A DNA stretch of 49,914 nucleotides from Halobacteriovoraceae bacterium. Its GTDB lineage: Bacteria; Bdellovibrionota; Bacteriovoracia; Bacteriovoracales; Bacteriovoracaceae. The stretch lies in the NCBI GenBank assembly GCA_002718735.1, contig PBFR01000020.1, positions 1 through 49,914 on the forward strand, read 5' to 3'. Within the stretch, counting starts at the first letter, position 1. Each line of letters opens with the position of its first letter. The notes under the pieces are model-generated. The model did no database searches and was not told where the DNA came from. It saw nothing but the letters and a program-made list of their open reading frames with translations. This document shows, piece by piece, positions 25,850-33,906 of this stretch. Made by a program: the position numbers and the translations under genes.

Positions 25850-26905
25850 TCATTTCGCTGATGGGTTTGCATAGAGTTCATTGTAAATCTCAACAAAGAA
25901 CAGCTTCAGAAATGCTGCGAGTGGAATTGAAACAATCATCCCAACAATACCTGCGACCTGTGAGCCTAAAATGACGCTCACCACAACTACCATAGGGTGG
26001 AGATTTACAATTTTAGAAACCAAGATTGGGAAAACCAGCGCTAAATCAATGATGTTTGCTATTAAATAAAGCAGGGTCATCTGGCCTAGTGCAGGGCTTT
26101 GATCAACTAACCCAACAATTAAAGCTGGTATAAATCCAAGTAACGGCCCAATATAAGGAAGAATATTAGTAATTGCGGCAAATAGTCCTAATAAAAGTGC
26201 GAACGGAAACTCGATAATTAATAGCCCTGTTGTAATGACAGTTCCAACTATTGCTGCCTCCACAAATTTCGCAAATATATAATCCCCAAACTTAGTGTTA
26301 AATTGATGAAAGAAGTAATAAGCCTTCTCCACCATGTGGTTTGGAATAATTTTTATATAGCTAAATCTTAGCTTTCTTCCATCTTTTAGAATAAACACAA
26401 GAAACAGAGGAATTATTAAACCCCACTCAAGTAGGGAGCCTAGAAGTTTAGGTAAATAGATAAAAAGAGACTGAGTGTATTCTTGTCCTATTCTAACCAG
26501 CTCATCAACAGGATTAACCTTTATTTCGTAATTGAGTCTTTGGAACACCACATCTTTAAATTCAAGGTACTGCTGTCTAAGGTAAGATTCAGCTCTAGGG
26601 AGATAGAATTCCAATTTATGTGCCTCATCCCCTATAGAACTCACGCCTGTTACTACTGGATATATAAAAGCAAAAATAAATAAAACGGTTAGAAGGACAG
26701 CAAAGGTCTTTTTTTGGAAGTTCGAGCTATAAAATACGTTTACTAATGGTCTAACCATTAGAGAAAGGATGTATGCGATGCCAAAAGGTATCAGTATTCT
26801 AGGTAAAGCGAAAAGAACCACTCCGATTGAGAGTGTTATTCCAAAGAAGAAGATATTCTTTAGAAGCCTATTACTTAGCCTTTTGCTTTGATTCACTTTC
26901 CACAA
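25850..26905 (-). CDS. AI-2E-family membrane protein (transporter/permease)
   Basis: A 351-aa polytopic inner-membrane protein of the AI-2E/PerM family. It has about eight hydrophobic segments: paired helices near the N-terminus, a soluble stretch at about 80-150, then a C-terminal bundle. The diagnostic block includes FAAITNILPYIGPLLGFIPA and the final IVGMIVSIPLAAFLKLFF. Substrates for this family vary (AI-2, Na+/H+, peptides) and cannot be inferred here. Its N-terminus overlaps the CNBD gene by 35 nt, so the two are translated in a coupled way. Confidence 0.88.
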   Translation of the reverse strand: MWKVNQSKRLSNRLLKNIFFFGITLSIGVVLFALPRILIPFGIAYILSLMVRPLVNVFYSSNFQKKTFAVLLTVLFIFAFIYPVVTGVSSIGDEAHKLEFYLPRAESYLRQQYLEFKDVVFQRLNYEIKVNPVDELVRIGQEYTQSLFIYLPKLLGSLLEWGLIIPLFLVFILKDGRKLRFSYIKIIPNHMVEKAYYFFHQFNTKFGDYIFAKFVEAAIVGTVITTGLLIIEFPFALLLGLFAAITNILPYIGPLLGFIPALIVGLVDQSPALGQMTLLYLIANIIDLALVFPILVSKIVNLHPMVVVVSVILGSQVAGIVGMIVSIPLAAFLKLFFVEIYNELYANPSAK

Positions 26906-27488
26906 CCTTTAGTTTTTCTTTTAGTACTTTTAACTCGTTGGCAACCGCTTTAAATCTTCTTGAAACGATAAGAGAGACTGATCGCAGAAGCTTGGAGGCC
27001 ACCACTGGGTACCTCTCTGTAAGTTCGTCCAAATCAGGCTTGAAGAAGGCCAATAGTGTTACTTGATTCTTTGCTTGTGCTGTCGCGTTTCTTACACTTC
27101 TTTCCTCTAGCAGTGCCAGCTCCCCAAAGTACTCCCCTTCTCCAAGGGTTGTAATGATCTGGCCCTGGTCATCCCCTATTCCACCAGAGATAATATCTAC
27201 ATTTCCAGAATAGATTAAGTAGAAGCCAAAGCCTCCAGATCCTTCTAGAAAAATTTTCTCGCCAGCGTGAAAGCTTCTTAAGTGTAAGAACTTTGAAAAC
27301 CTTCTTAGTTCATAGTCTGTAAAATTATCAAGAACACGCACCTTTCTAAGGAAGTTATGAACTCCCTTGCTTCTTGCACCAGACAAGGGACTCGCCTGCC
27401 AGAAATACTTCAACACAGGGATATTGAGCCTATCATCACCAAATGAATTGGTTCCAGTCTTTTCTTTGATTTCACTTTCGTAGCTCAT
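26871..27488 (-). CDS. Cyclic-nucleotide-binding-domain protein without a DNA-binding domain
   Basis: A 205-aa protein. An N-terminal stretch of about 50 residues precedes a CNBD/cNMP beta-roll (about 55-165) with HAGEKIFLEGSGGFGFYLIY and the phosphate-binding cassette FGELALLEERSVRNATA, whose Arg and Ala are conserved, so binding of a cyclic nucleotide is plausible. No helix-turn-helix follows; instead there is a Lys/Glu-rich coiled coil of about 40 residues. It overlaps the AI-2E gene by 35 nt and the TPR/SH3-like gene by 4 nt, which suggests one functional module at the inner membrane. Confidence 0.85.
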   Translation of the reverse strand: MSYESEIKEKTGTNSFGDDRLNIPVLKYFWQASPLSGARSKGVHNFLRKVRVLDNFTDYELRRFSKFLHLRSFHAGEKIFLEGSGGFGFYLIYSGNVDIISGGIGDDQGQIITTLGEGEYFGELALLEERSVRNATAQAKNQVTLLAFFKPDLDELTERYPVVASKLLRSVSLIVSRRFKAVANELKVLKEKLKVVESESKQKAK

Positions 27489-28126
27489 AATTTTCTATAA
27501 CCCTTGTTTTTCACCCAACCTCTATGTGATTGGGGCGAATAAATATAGATCCACCCTTCAATTTTTTTAAACAGAATAAAGCTCATTCCAGGAACAATTT
27601 CTTGTGTCTGCTCAAATATAGCAGATGGCCCTCTCAGGACGTCCAGCTTCTCAATTGCTATTGCCTGAGTATAGTTATTCTTTATATAGAACTGTCCTAC
27701 AAAGGGAAATGTACAAAAAATAGCAATCACGCCCCTTAACCAGTAGTTCTTAATAGATTTAAACTTTATCAAAAAGAACAAAAGCAATAACAAAGATATA
27801 TTTGCGCCGGTAGCAATGGAAGAATCTAGAGCAAACGACGTTACTTGTTCACTAAATGAGCTTTTAGTCTCAACTCCAACCACCCCAAGCTCTTCCTTAA
27901 CCTTCTCTAAGCTTTCCATAGTCTTAATTGATTTAAAGCCAAGTGCTTCTGCCTTTTCTAAGTGATATCGCGATAGTGGCAACTCATTGACCAGAGCGTA
28001 ATTCACCCCAAGATTGTAGTGAAAGATAGATGGGTCAAAGTTTTTTTCATACTCTTTTAAATGATCAATAGCATCTTTATATTTTCCATCTTCAAATAGT
28101 GATTTGTATTTTTCTTGTACTTTCAT
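27485..28126 (-). CDS. TPR / SH3-like membrane protein of unknown function
   Basis: A 213-aa protein. N-terminal TPR-like helices (about 1-75, KYKDAIDHLKEYEKNFDPSI) are followed by two membrane helices (about 110-125 and 130-150) and a C-terminal bacterial SH3-like domain (about 160-213) with the pattern LDVLRGPSA...GWIYIYSPQSHRGWVKNKG. The layout resembles BatE of the Bat aerotolerance operons, but no other bat genes are nearby, so I do not assign it. First gene of the minus-strand run to the TPR protein at 24.3 kb. Confidence 0.75.
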   Translation of the reverse strand: MKVQEKYKSLFEDGKYKDAIDHLKEYEKNFDPSIFHYNLGVNYALVNELPLSRYHLEKAEALGFKSIKTMESLEKVKEELGVVGVETKSSFSEQVTSFALDSSIATGANISLLLLLFFLIKFKSIKNYWLRGVIAIFCTFPFVGQFYIKNNYTQAIAIEKLDVLRGPSAIFEQTQEIVPGMSFILFKKIEGWIYIYSPQSHRGWVKNKGYRKL

Positions 28127-28203
28127 AGCAATCCATCTTAGGGGGAGATCTGTTTATAGATTTTATTATCAACCTCGGGTATAAATCAAGGAAGGATAAT
28201 TTA

Positions 28204-28947
28204 GTGGAAAGCTTAAATAAAAAAGACATATTTACCCAAACGCTTTTGAAAAAGCGATCAATCGCCACAAAACAGGTAGCTCCAATAACTAGCTCCACAA
28301 TAGTTGACGGGCATGGGCCAATAATTGAATTTGACAGTGGATCTTTTGCCTATGATTTGCGAATGCCTAGCTCTAAGGGAGTTTTACCAAAAAACCATCC
28401 TATACTGCTTTTTTCAGAATCTTCAAAGGCTGCAAGCTTAGAAGAGATTAAAGGGCATCCCCTAATTAAGTCCCTGGACTTTGAATTTTTAAAGATAGTG
28501 AAAGTTAGCCCAACCCAGTCCACTTGGTATGACAATGGCCAAATTTTAACCAAGGCTAATAAAGATCTACAACTCCTAGCCTGGAGTAGTGATATATGCT
28601 TGGCACTTAGCAGCAAATCAACGTTACTGGATAAGCTAAGCCCAGTACCCGTTCCATCTGGTTTGTTAGAGTTTTTAGACTTTTACCAACATATAGCTTT
28701 AAATAACGGTAAGGGCAGAATTTCAGCAATCGAAAATATTATAAAAGAGGAAACTCAGTGGAGTGTAAACGGTCTTTACGTCCAAGCTCCTTTTAAAATA
28801 AAAAAAGAAGAACTCTTCTTATTAGGATTATTTGTTGATGACAAAAACTTTAAGGAAGATAGCACAGACCTATGCCTGCCAATCAGTATCTACGATGAAC
28901 AGGTAAAAGAAATAATCAAAAAGCTTGGAAGTTTGGAGAATAAATAG
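28204..28947 (+). CDS. Conserved-looking protein of unknown function upstream of astA
   Basis: A 247-aa soluble protein I cannot place. The start is GTG (28204) with AAGGA before it. There is no signal peptide or membrane helix; cysteines are rare, and the middle has TWYDNGQILTKANKDLQLLA. It lies directly before astA (stop and start adjacent, no gap), so the two are expected to work together. It does not look like an AstA paralogue, so this is not the AruF/AruG heterodimer arrangement of pseudomonads as far as I can see. Confidence 0.7.
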   Translation: MESLNKKDIFTQTLLKKRSIATKQVAPITSSTIVDGHGPIIEFDSGSFAYDLRMPSSKGVLPKNHPILLFSESSKAASLEEIKGHPLIKSLDFEFLKIVKVSPTQSTWYDNGQILTKANKDLQLLAWSSDICLALSSKSTLLDKLSPVPVPSGLLEFLDFYQHIALNNGKGRISAIENIIKEETQWSVNGLYVQAPFKIKKEELFLLGLFVDDKNFKEDSTDLCLPISIYDEQVKEIIKKLGSLENK

Positions 28948-29964
28948 ATGTACCTACTACGAAATGCAACCTTGGCTGATCTAGAAGACTTGTATGAACT
29001 TAGCTCAAAGGTGACATTTATAAATTTGCCACACAATAAAAACATGATCGAGCAAAAGATCATAAAATCCGAGAGAAGCTTTAAGTCCCCCAGTAAAGAT
29101 CTTTCAGAGAACTATTATATTTTTGTTCTCGAAGACCATAAATCCAAAAAGGTTGTTGGCGTCTCGATGATTCACGCCCAACACGGAACAGAAAATGAGC
29201 CCCACTTCTTCTTACGAGTTTCCCAAGAAAGGAAATATTCCGAAACCATAAACACGGGTTTTACTCACGGGAAACTCAAACTCGGTTTGGAAACAGATGG
29301 GCCTACAGAAATTGGAGGCCTTGTCATACATCCCGAATACAGAGGAACTGGGGAGAAGCTTGGCAAACAAATTTCTTTTGTTCGCTTTCTTTACATGGCC
29401 ATGCATCCTAAACGTTTTAAAAAAGAAGTTCACTCAGAACTGATGCCTCCTTTTGATCAAGAGGGGAAAGCACCCCTGTGGGAAGCGATTGGCAGAAGAT
29501 TTATGGCAATGGAGTACGATGAAGCAGACATATTAAGTAGAAACAATAAAGAGTTTATCCTCAACTTATTTCCGTCAGAGAATATATATATGACCTTATT
29601 GCCTATGGAAGCTAGAAATGCTGTTGGAAATGTTGGCCAAGACACCTTGCCAGTAAAAGCAATGCTAGAAAAGATTGGTTTTAAATACATTAATGAGGTA
29701 GATCCATTTGACGGAGGCCCACACTATAGATGTGATCTAAAAGAAATTAGGCCAATCAAGAACCGTTTACTGAAAGAGATTAAATTTTCAGAAGGTTTAG
29801 GTGAAACAAGGCCTTATTTAATTGAACTTAAGAGTGAGGACTACGACTTTTCGGCCCAGCTTGTATATGGGTTAGATAAAGATGATGCTCTTTATCTAAC
29901 CCCAGAATTTAAAAATGAACTGACTTTGAATACTAAAGGGAAAGTCCACGCAATAGAGCTCTAA
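28948..29964 (+). CDS. astA: Arginine N-succinyltransferase (AstA family)
   Basis: A 338-aa GNAT-fold acyltransferase of the AstA family, which in E. coli and Pseudomonas transfers succinyl from succinyl-CoA to arginine in the AST catabolic pathway. Hallmarks: N-terminal MYLLRNATLADLEDLYELSS, TEIGGLVIHPEYRGTGEKLG (acyl-CoA pyrophosphate loop), FDQEGKAPLWEAIGRRFMAM and FLYMAMHPKRF. No astB, astC, astD or astE is in the window, so the pathway may be incomplete, dispersed, or the enzyme may use another acceptor. It overlaps the convergent gene by 4 nt. Confidence 0.88.
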   Translation: MYLLRNATLADLEDLYELSSKVTFINLPHNKNMIEQKIIKSERSFKSPSKDLSENYYIFVLEDHKSKKVVGVSMIHAQHGTENEPHFFLRVSQERKYSETINTGFTHGKLKLGLETDGPTEIGGLVIHPEYRGTGEKLGKQISFVRFLYMAMHPKRFKKEVHSELMPPFDQEGKAPLWEAIGRRFMAMEYDEADILSRNNKEFILNLFPSENIYMTLLPMEARNAVGNVGQDTLPVKAMLEKIGFKYINEVDPFDGGPHYRCDLKEIRPIKNRLLKEIKFSEGLGETRPYLIELKSEDYDFSAQLVYGLDKDDALYLTPEFKNELTLNTKGKVHAIEL

Positions 29965-30551
29965 TAGTGCTTCTTATTAATTAGAATACCTCTTGAGCCA
30001 ATTGCGTCTTCTTTATCTGGATTATCCAAGTCCACCTCAGGCTCGGGCTTAAAAAACTCAATACTAGAACTGACCTCATATGTTTTAAAGGCCTCATTCG
30101 TGTTAAGTCTGTGCTTTACCTTCTTTAACCTTTGGCGCTCTTTAATTAAAAAGATTGTTGCAGAGTCTTGCTCTGACTTTTCCCTAGCACTTGCGGCCTC
30201 TTTTATAGCGTGCTGTTTTTCACCGGAGATAATTCCCATCTCCTCTAACTCACTTTCAGGCTCAGACTCTACGGGAGCCGACTCCTCTGGAGGTGGTCTT
30301 ATCGGAATAATCTTTGCTTCTCCAAACTCCTTTTCAGGATCGTTGGGAGGTTTCCAATCTTTTTTATTCTGGTCTTGTTTTTGGTGGTTAAATGACGATT
30401 CCATGCTTCCGGAGCCTAGAGACTCCGCACCAGCGGCTATTTTTGAAACCTCTTCGGTTTCAGCTTCTCTGCCCTGTGAATATCTTTCTATTTCGGCGGG
30501 GGTCATGACTTTAAGCACTGACATGACCACTGCCCCCATAGGACCAAGCAT
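29961..30551 (-). CDS. Charged Pro/Glu-rich protein of unknown function
   Basis: A 196-aa protein not recognised. The N-terminus (MLGPMGAVVMSVLKVMTPAE) is hydrophobic, the middle (about 55-110) is a low-complexity stretch rich in Pro, Glu and Ser, such as PIRPPPEESAPVESEPESEL, and the C-terminus is basic then acidic. It is probably largely disordered. The AT/GC pattern and lack of domains lower confidence, but the frame is open for 590 bp with a GGAGC ribosome-binding site. It is convergent with astA (4-nt overlap) and ends before tRNA-Asn. Confidence 0.6.
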   Translation of the reverse strand: MLGPMGAVVMSVLKVMTPAEIERYSQGREAETEEVSKIAAGAESLGSGSMESSFNHQKQDQNKKDWKPPNDPEKEFGEAKIIPIRPPPEESAPVESEPESELEEMGIISGEKQHAIKEAASAREKSEQDSATIFLIKERQRLKKVKHRLNTNEAFKTYEVSSSIEFFKPEPEVDLDNPDKEDAIGSRGILINKKHY

Positions 30552-30653
30552 GGAGCTCCTTTTTTAGGGTTATCGGTTAAAACTTCTCAAAACTTGAGTT
30601 AAAAACTCAACAAATTTGCACAATATTTTAATACCTTATCCACAAAAAAGAGC

Positions 30654-30682
30654 TGGACAGTTAGATAATTAGAAATTATAAA
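30654..30682 (+). promoter_or_regulatory. Sigma-70-type promoter of tRNA-Asn
   Basis: TGGACA (30654-30659) and TATAAA (30677-30682) with exactly 17 bp between them; the tRNA 5' end follows 17 bp after the -10 box. Confidence 0.65.
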
Positions 30683-30699
30683 TGTTGGTACGGTTTTAA

Positions 30700-30775
30700 T
30701 GGGGTATAGCTCAGTTGGTAGAGCAGTAGACTGTTAATCTATTTGTCCGCGGTTCGAGCCCGCGTGCCCCAGCCA
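30700..30775 (+). tRNA. tRNA-Asn (anticodon GTT)
   Basis: A 76-nt cloverleaf: acceptor TGGGGTA/TGCCCCA with discriminator G and encoded CCA, D-arm AGCTCAGTTGGTAGAGC, anticodon stem GTAGA/TCTAT around CTGTTAA, T-arm GGTTCGAGCCC. Anticodon GTT reads asparagine. Followed by a terminator. Confidence 0.97.
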
Positions 30776-30785
30776 TTTAAAACTA

Positions 30786-30819
30786 AAAAGCCTTCTTTAA
30801 CCCAGAAGGCTTTTTTTTT
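30786..30819 (+). terminator. Rho-independent terminator of tRNA-Asn
   Basis: AGCCTTCT-TTAACCC-AGAAGGCT is an 8-bp perfect stem followed by nine Ts. The remaining 145 bp to the next gene hold nothing I could identify. Confidence 0.9.
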
Positions 30820-30964
30820 GCCTTTTTTCAAGAACTTACCTTAAAAAAATCGTAAAAATTACCCGTGTCCCCATACTTGTCCACACAAAGGCGGCCACAC
30901 TCTACCGCAGCGCAGCAATTCCTGATAAAACCTATTTCATCAAACCGAAACAAAGGATTTAAAA

Positions 30965-31441
30965 ATGAAAAAGCTACTAACATCAATCTTAACTATGACA
31001 ACTCTTATCGGCTCTTTAAGTGCTTCTGCAGTGACAGGAAACGTTAAAAACCTTATAGGCGGAACAGTTAAAGTTACCGAAGACTTTACAATTGAAGCGA
31101 ATACAGCTCTAAAGGCATTTAAGTACGGTGGTCCTCGAGGTCGCCAGATTCTTAATCACCATACCGATTGTGGGGTCATTTTGAAGAATGAATTTTACGA
31201 GGATCAAACCTTTTTGGCACAGGAGAAATCTTACTTAATAGAAAGTGTAGAGGGAACAATGATTACCACTGGCCGGGGACCACTATATACCGCAAAGATT
31301 AAATTACAGAACACGAACTATATTAGTCATATTGAGTGTAAAAGAATAATGAATGAAATTTCCGCAGAGGGTGTGCAATCGGCATTCGGAGATTATTTAG
31401 AAGTCAATTATCCAGAACAACACTTCGACGGAAGTCTTTAA
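30965..31441 (+). CDS. Small secreted protein of unknown function
   Basis: A 158-aa protein with a classical Sec signal peptide (MKKLLTSILTMTTLIGSLSA, cleavage near residue 22). The mature part has two cysteines, one in HTDCGVIL and one in HIECKRI, likely disulfide-bonded in the periplasm or outside. An AAAGGA ribosome-binding site precedes the ATG. It is followed by another secreted protein of similar size and then a TIGR02147 regulator, suggesting a small unit. No family recognised. Confidence 0.75.
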   Translation: MKKLLTSILTMTTLIGSLSASAVTGNVKNLIGGTVKVTEDFTIEANTALKAFKYGGPRGRQILNHHTDCGVILKNEFYEDQTFLAQEKSYLIESVEGTMITTGRGPLYTAKIKLQNTNYISHIECKRIMNEISAEGVQSAFGDYLEVNYPEQHFDGSL

Positions 31442-31487
31442 TACAGAACAAAAATTAAAAATAACCAACCCAACAAAAGGAATAGAA

Positions 31488-32033
31488 ATGAAAAACTTAA
31501 TTATTACAATCGCTTCGCTAACTATTATGAGTACTGGCCTTTTTGCACAAGAAACCGCTGAAATTAAAAAAGGCGTAGTAAGAGAAATTACATGTAATGG
31601 ACCAACTGGACTTGGAATGCTTAAGCTTGAGACTGTGACCGGATTTGGTCTCTTTGGAAAAACACACCATAGTGAATGGCTAAAAGTTAACTCTAAAAAG
31701 CTTTGTGCTACAGAGCCAGGAAAGTACTCTTTTCTTTCAAGCCTGGGATTTGACGCTGTGTTCACTGGTGAGACTTATGAACTAGAGATCAGAATGGTTA
31801 ATGGATTTGTTGTTGATGCTGAAAGAAAAGACAAGGTCGACTACATGGAATTCACAAAAAACGTTGATGAGTGGAAAGTTTACAATGTATCCTCTAGTCA
31901 TGACTGGTTCCACCAAGGCCCAACTTATGTGGACTACTATGCTAACGAGCAAGAGAGAGCTGAAGCAGTAGAAAAGTTTACTTCACAAGAGTTTTTAAAT
32001 TCAGTTAGTAAAGACTACTACTTTGGAAGATAA
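31488..32033 (+). CDS. Small secreted protein of unknown function
   Basis: A 181-aa protein with signal peptide (MKNLIITIASLTIMSTGLFA|QE). The mature part has two cysteines (REITCNGP and KKLCATEP), beta-rich character and a C-terminal acidic, aromatic region (GPTYVDYYANEQERAEAVEK). It is 46 bp after the preceding secreted-protein gene and is closed by a hairpin. No family recognised; it shows no clear similarity to its neighbour beyond size and signal peptide. Confidence 0.75.
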   Translation: MKNLIITIASLTIMSTGLFAQETAEIKKGVVREITCNGPTGLGMLKLETVTGFGLFGKTHHSEWLKVNSKKLCATEPGKYSFLSSLGFDAVFTGETYELEIRMVNGFVVDAERKDKVDYMEFTKNVDEWKVYNVSSSHDWFHQGPTYVDYYANEQERAEAVEKFTSQEFLNSVSKDYYFGR

Positions 32034-32043
32034 GGAAACTTAT

Positions 32044-32066
32044 AGGGCCTGAACACCAGGCCCTTT
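32044..32066 (+). terminator. Hairpin after the second secreted-protein gene
   Basis: AGGGCCTG-AACAC-CAGGCCCT is an 8-bp perfect stem but is followed by only three Ts, so it is either a weak terminator or an attenuating hairpin before the regulator gene at 32083. Confidence 0.5.
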
Positions 32067-32082
32067 AAAATTAGGATTTTTA

Positions 32083-32853
32083 ATGAGTGTTTTATCAGAG
32101 TTTTTAAAAAACAAGCTACAAGAGAAACAAGACAACAATTCTGCCTATTCAATGCGCTCATTTGCAAGAGATTTAAATATTGACCCCTCCTCTCTTTCTA
32201 AAGTCATGAATGGAAAAAGAATCCCAGACTTAGAACTCGTTCAACAAATTTTAGAGAAACTCAATCAGAGTCCTGAAGAGATTGAAAAGATTTGTTCTAA
32301 AATAGAGCAAGAGAAGAATATTAAGTCCTTTAAAATCTCGACACCAAAAAAAGAATATAAAAGCACTCCAGAGATTGTTTTTAAAATTATCTCTGATCCG
32401 ATTCATTACACTTTCCTGGAGCTGATAAAACTCAACTCAGGTGAGTTTGACACGCAATTTTTCACAAAAAAATTAAAAGTAAGCGACGAGCGCATTGGAG
32501 AAGTACTAAACAATCTTCAACAAGCCGGCCTTATAAAGATAGAAGATGACCATATCAGTGACCTAACTGCAGGTTTTTCAAGCCACGAGATAGGTCTTGA
32601 GCAGACCAACATGGCCAATAAAGAGTACCAAAAGTCTCTTCTTGAATTGTCCAAAGAAGCAATAGATGAAGTTGAAATGGAAAATAGGGACCACTCTGCA
32701 ATTGTTTTTGCAACAAACCAAAGAAAGATCTATGAGGCCAAGGGTATTATAAAAAAGTTCAGACAAAGCCTTTGCGACTTCTTGGAAGATGTTGATGAGA
32801 AGGACTCTGTTTATGCCCTTCATGTTGGGCTTTTTCCAGTGACTAAAAAATAG
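32083..32853 (+). CDS. TIGR02147-family regulator (XRE-type helix-turn-helix plus DUF4423)
   Basis: A 256-aa protein of the TIGR02147 family, known mainly from Bdellovibrio and Fibrobacter. The N-terminal helix-turn-helix (SMRSFARDLNIDPSSLSKVM then NGKRIPDLELVQQI, about 23-55) resembles XRE domains. The C-terminal DUF4423 domain has the hallmark NRDHSAIVFATN..., IYEAKGIIKKFRQSLCDFLE and the terminal DSVYALHVGLFPVTK. It is probably a transcription factor; its targets are unknown, but the two secreted proteins upstream are candidates. Confidence 0.87.
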   Translation: MSVLSEFLKNKLQEKQDNNSAYSMRSFARDLNIDPSSLSKVMNGKRIPDLELVQQILEKLNQSPEEIEKICSKIEQEKNIKSFKISTPKKEYKSTPEIVFKIISDPIHYTFLELIKLNSGEFDTQFFTKKLKVSDERIGEVLNNLQQAGLIKIEDDHISDLTAGFSSHEIGLEQTNMANKEYQKSLLELSKEAIDEVEMENRDHSAIVFATNQRKIYEAKGIIKKFRQSLCDFLEDVDEKDSVYALHVGLFPVTKK

Positions 32854-32916
32854 ACACACATGTAATTTTGCCACTTAGACTAAGAGATACTCCTCAACTG
32901 GGTGTAGAATTTGGTC

Positions 32917-33702
32917 ATGAAAATTTTAATCTTAGCACTTTTTTTAACGACTTATACATTCGCCGGCCGTGATGGCAATGGTGGCAATGAAATAGCCCTC
33001 CGATTTACCCAAATAGCCGCCAATAGCTTAAATTTTTTAAGCTCACCAGGCAAAAACCCAACTAATATTGACCTTGAAAAACTGGAAGAGGCCATCCAAA
33101 AGACCCAAGTATATGTGGTTGGCTACAAACTGTGTGCAGATGACAGCGACAGGGAATGCCCTGACGAAGCAGGATTTGTCGCTAAAAACTACCCATTAAA
33201 GGGGGAAATTTTAATAAATGAAGGGAAGTGGCAAAAGCTCTCTCTAGAAGACAAGATTAGAATTGTGCTTCATGAATATTTTGGAATAATTGGACTTGAA
33301 GAGGGCAAATACAATTTGTCTTCAAACATAATTATCGCACTAGAACACAAAGAGGGCGAACAGTATGCATGTCAACTTTCTTTGATTAAAAATTCATATC
33401 CAACTCGAGTTTTAGGCAGTGAAGGTTTTATCGTTCACAACAGCAGTGTAAAGAGTATGGGTAAAAGCTCACAGATTGAAAACTCAAACTATGATGTGGT
33501 TTTCCGAATGGTCACTGCCAAGAACTATCTTCGCGGCACCGTTGAAATATCGGAAGTAGACCGGGATCTACCGTTTCTCTACGTCAAAAGTAAAAAAGAA
33601 ATACTGTTCGAGAACGTGACATTTTTTAATGGAGAACCGATTGGTGTGAAAGTTTTCAAAAAAGATGACAAATTACTTCAGATCTCTTGTGTGCATATTT
33701 AA
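32917..33702 (+). CDS. Secreted protein with a HEYxG motif (degenerate metallopeptidase-like)
   Basis: A protein of about 261 aa with a signal peptide (MKILILALFLTTYTFA|GRDGNGGN). The GRDGNGGN start of the mature part and the later IVLHEYFGIIGLEEGKYNLS block are a pattern I associate with secreted proteins of Bdellovibrio-like bacteria. H-E-Y-F-G is reminiscent of a HExxH zinc site that has lost its second histidine. Five cysteines could form disulfides. A TTG at 32911 gives two more residues; the ATG at 32917 fits the signal peptide better. Function unknown. Confidence 0.72.
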   Translation: MKILILALFLTTYTFAGRDGNGGNEIALRFTQIAANSLNFLSSPGKNPTNIDLEKLEEAIQKTQVYVVGYKLCADDSDRECPDEAGFVAKNYPLKGEILINEGKWQKLSLEDKIRIVLHEYFGIIGLEEGKYNLSSNIIIALEHKEGEQYACQLSLIKNSYPTRVLGSEGFIVHNSSVKSMGKSSQIENSNYDVVFRMVTAKNYLRGTVEISEVDRDLPFLYVKSKKEILFENVTFFNGEPIGVKVFKKDDKLLQISCVHI

Positions 33703-33744
33703 AATTACAACCTAGGGACTCTAAAAGACCTATTTATACTATTC

Positions 33745-33780
33745 ATAGGCATGATTTCACCACAATCTTGCCTATTTTTT
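33745..33780 (+). terminator. Possible rho-independent terminator
   Basis: ATAGGCA (33745-33751) and TGCCTAT (33769-33775) form a 7-bp stem with a 17-nt loop followed by TTTTTT, 40 bp after the preceding gene. The rest of the gap to 33906 shows no gene. Confidence 0.45.
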
Positions 33781-33906
33781 ATAACAATCCTTTATAGATA
33801 AATGCTAGCTAACTCTCTTTTAAATATTTGAACATGCTCTAAATGTATGGAAGCAAAGCAAGCTAAAGATATATGTCTGGCAGTAAAGAAATGCCTTACT
33901 TAATCC

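Noticed and set aside
27485..28126. BatE of an aerotolerance (Bat) operon
   Set aside because: TPR plus SH3-like layout is similar, but no batA, batB, batC or batD and no MoxR ATPase are nearby.
28204..29964. AruF/AruG-type heterodimer of arginine succinyltransferase subunits
   Set aside because: The upstream 247-aa protein shows no AstA-like motifs.
30100..30567. Plus-strand 155-aa open frame antisense to the Pro/Glu-rich gene
   Set aside because: It lies entirely over the minus-strand frame, is Ser/Phe-rich as expected of a shadow of a Glu/Ser-rich gene, and has no ribosome-binding site.
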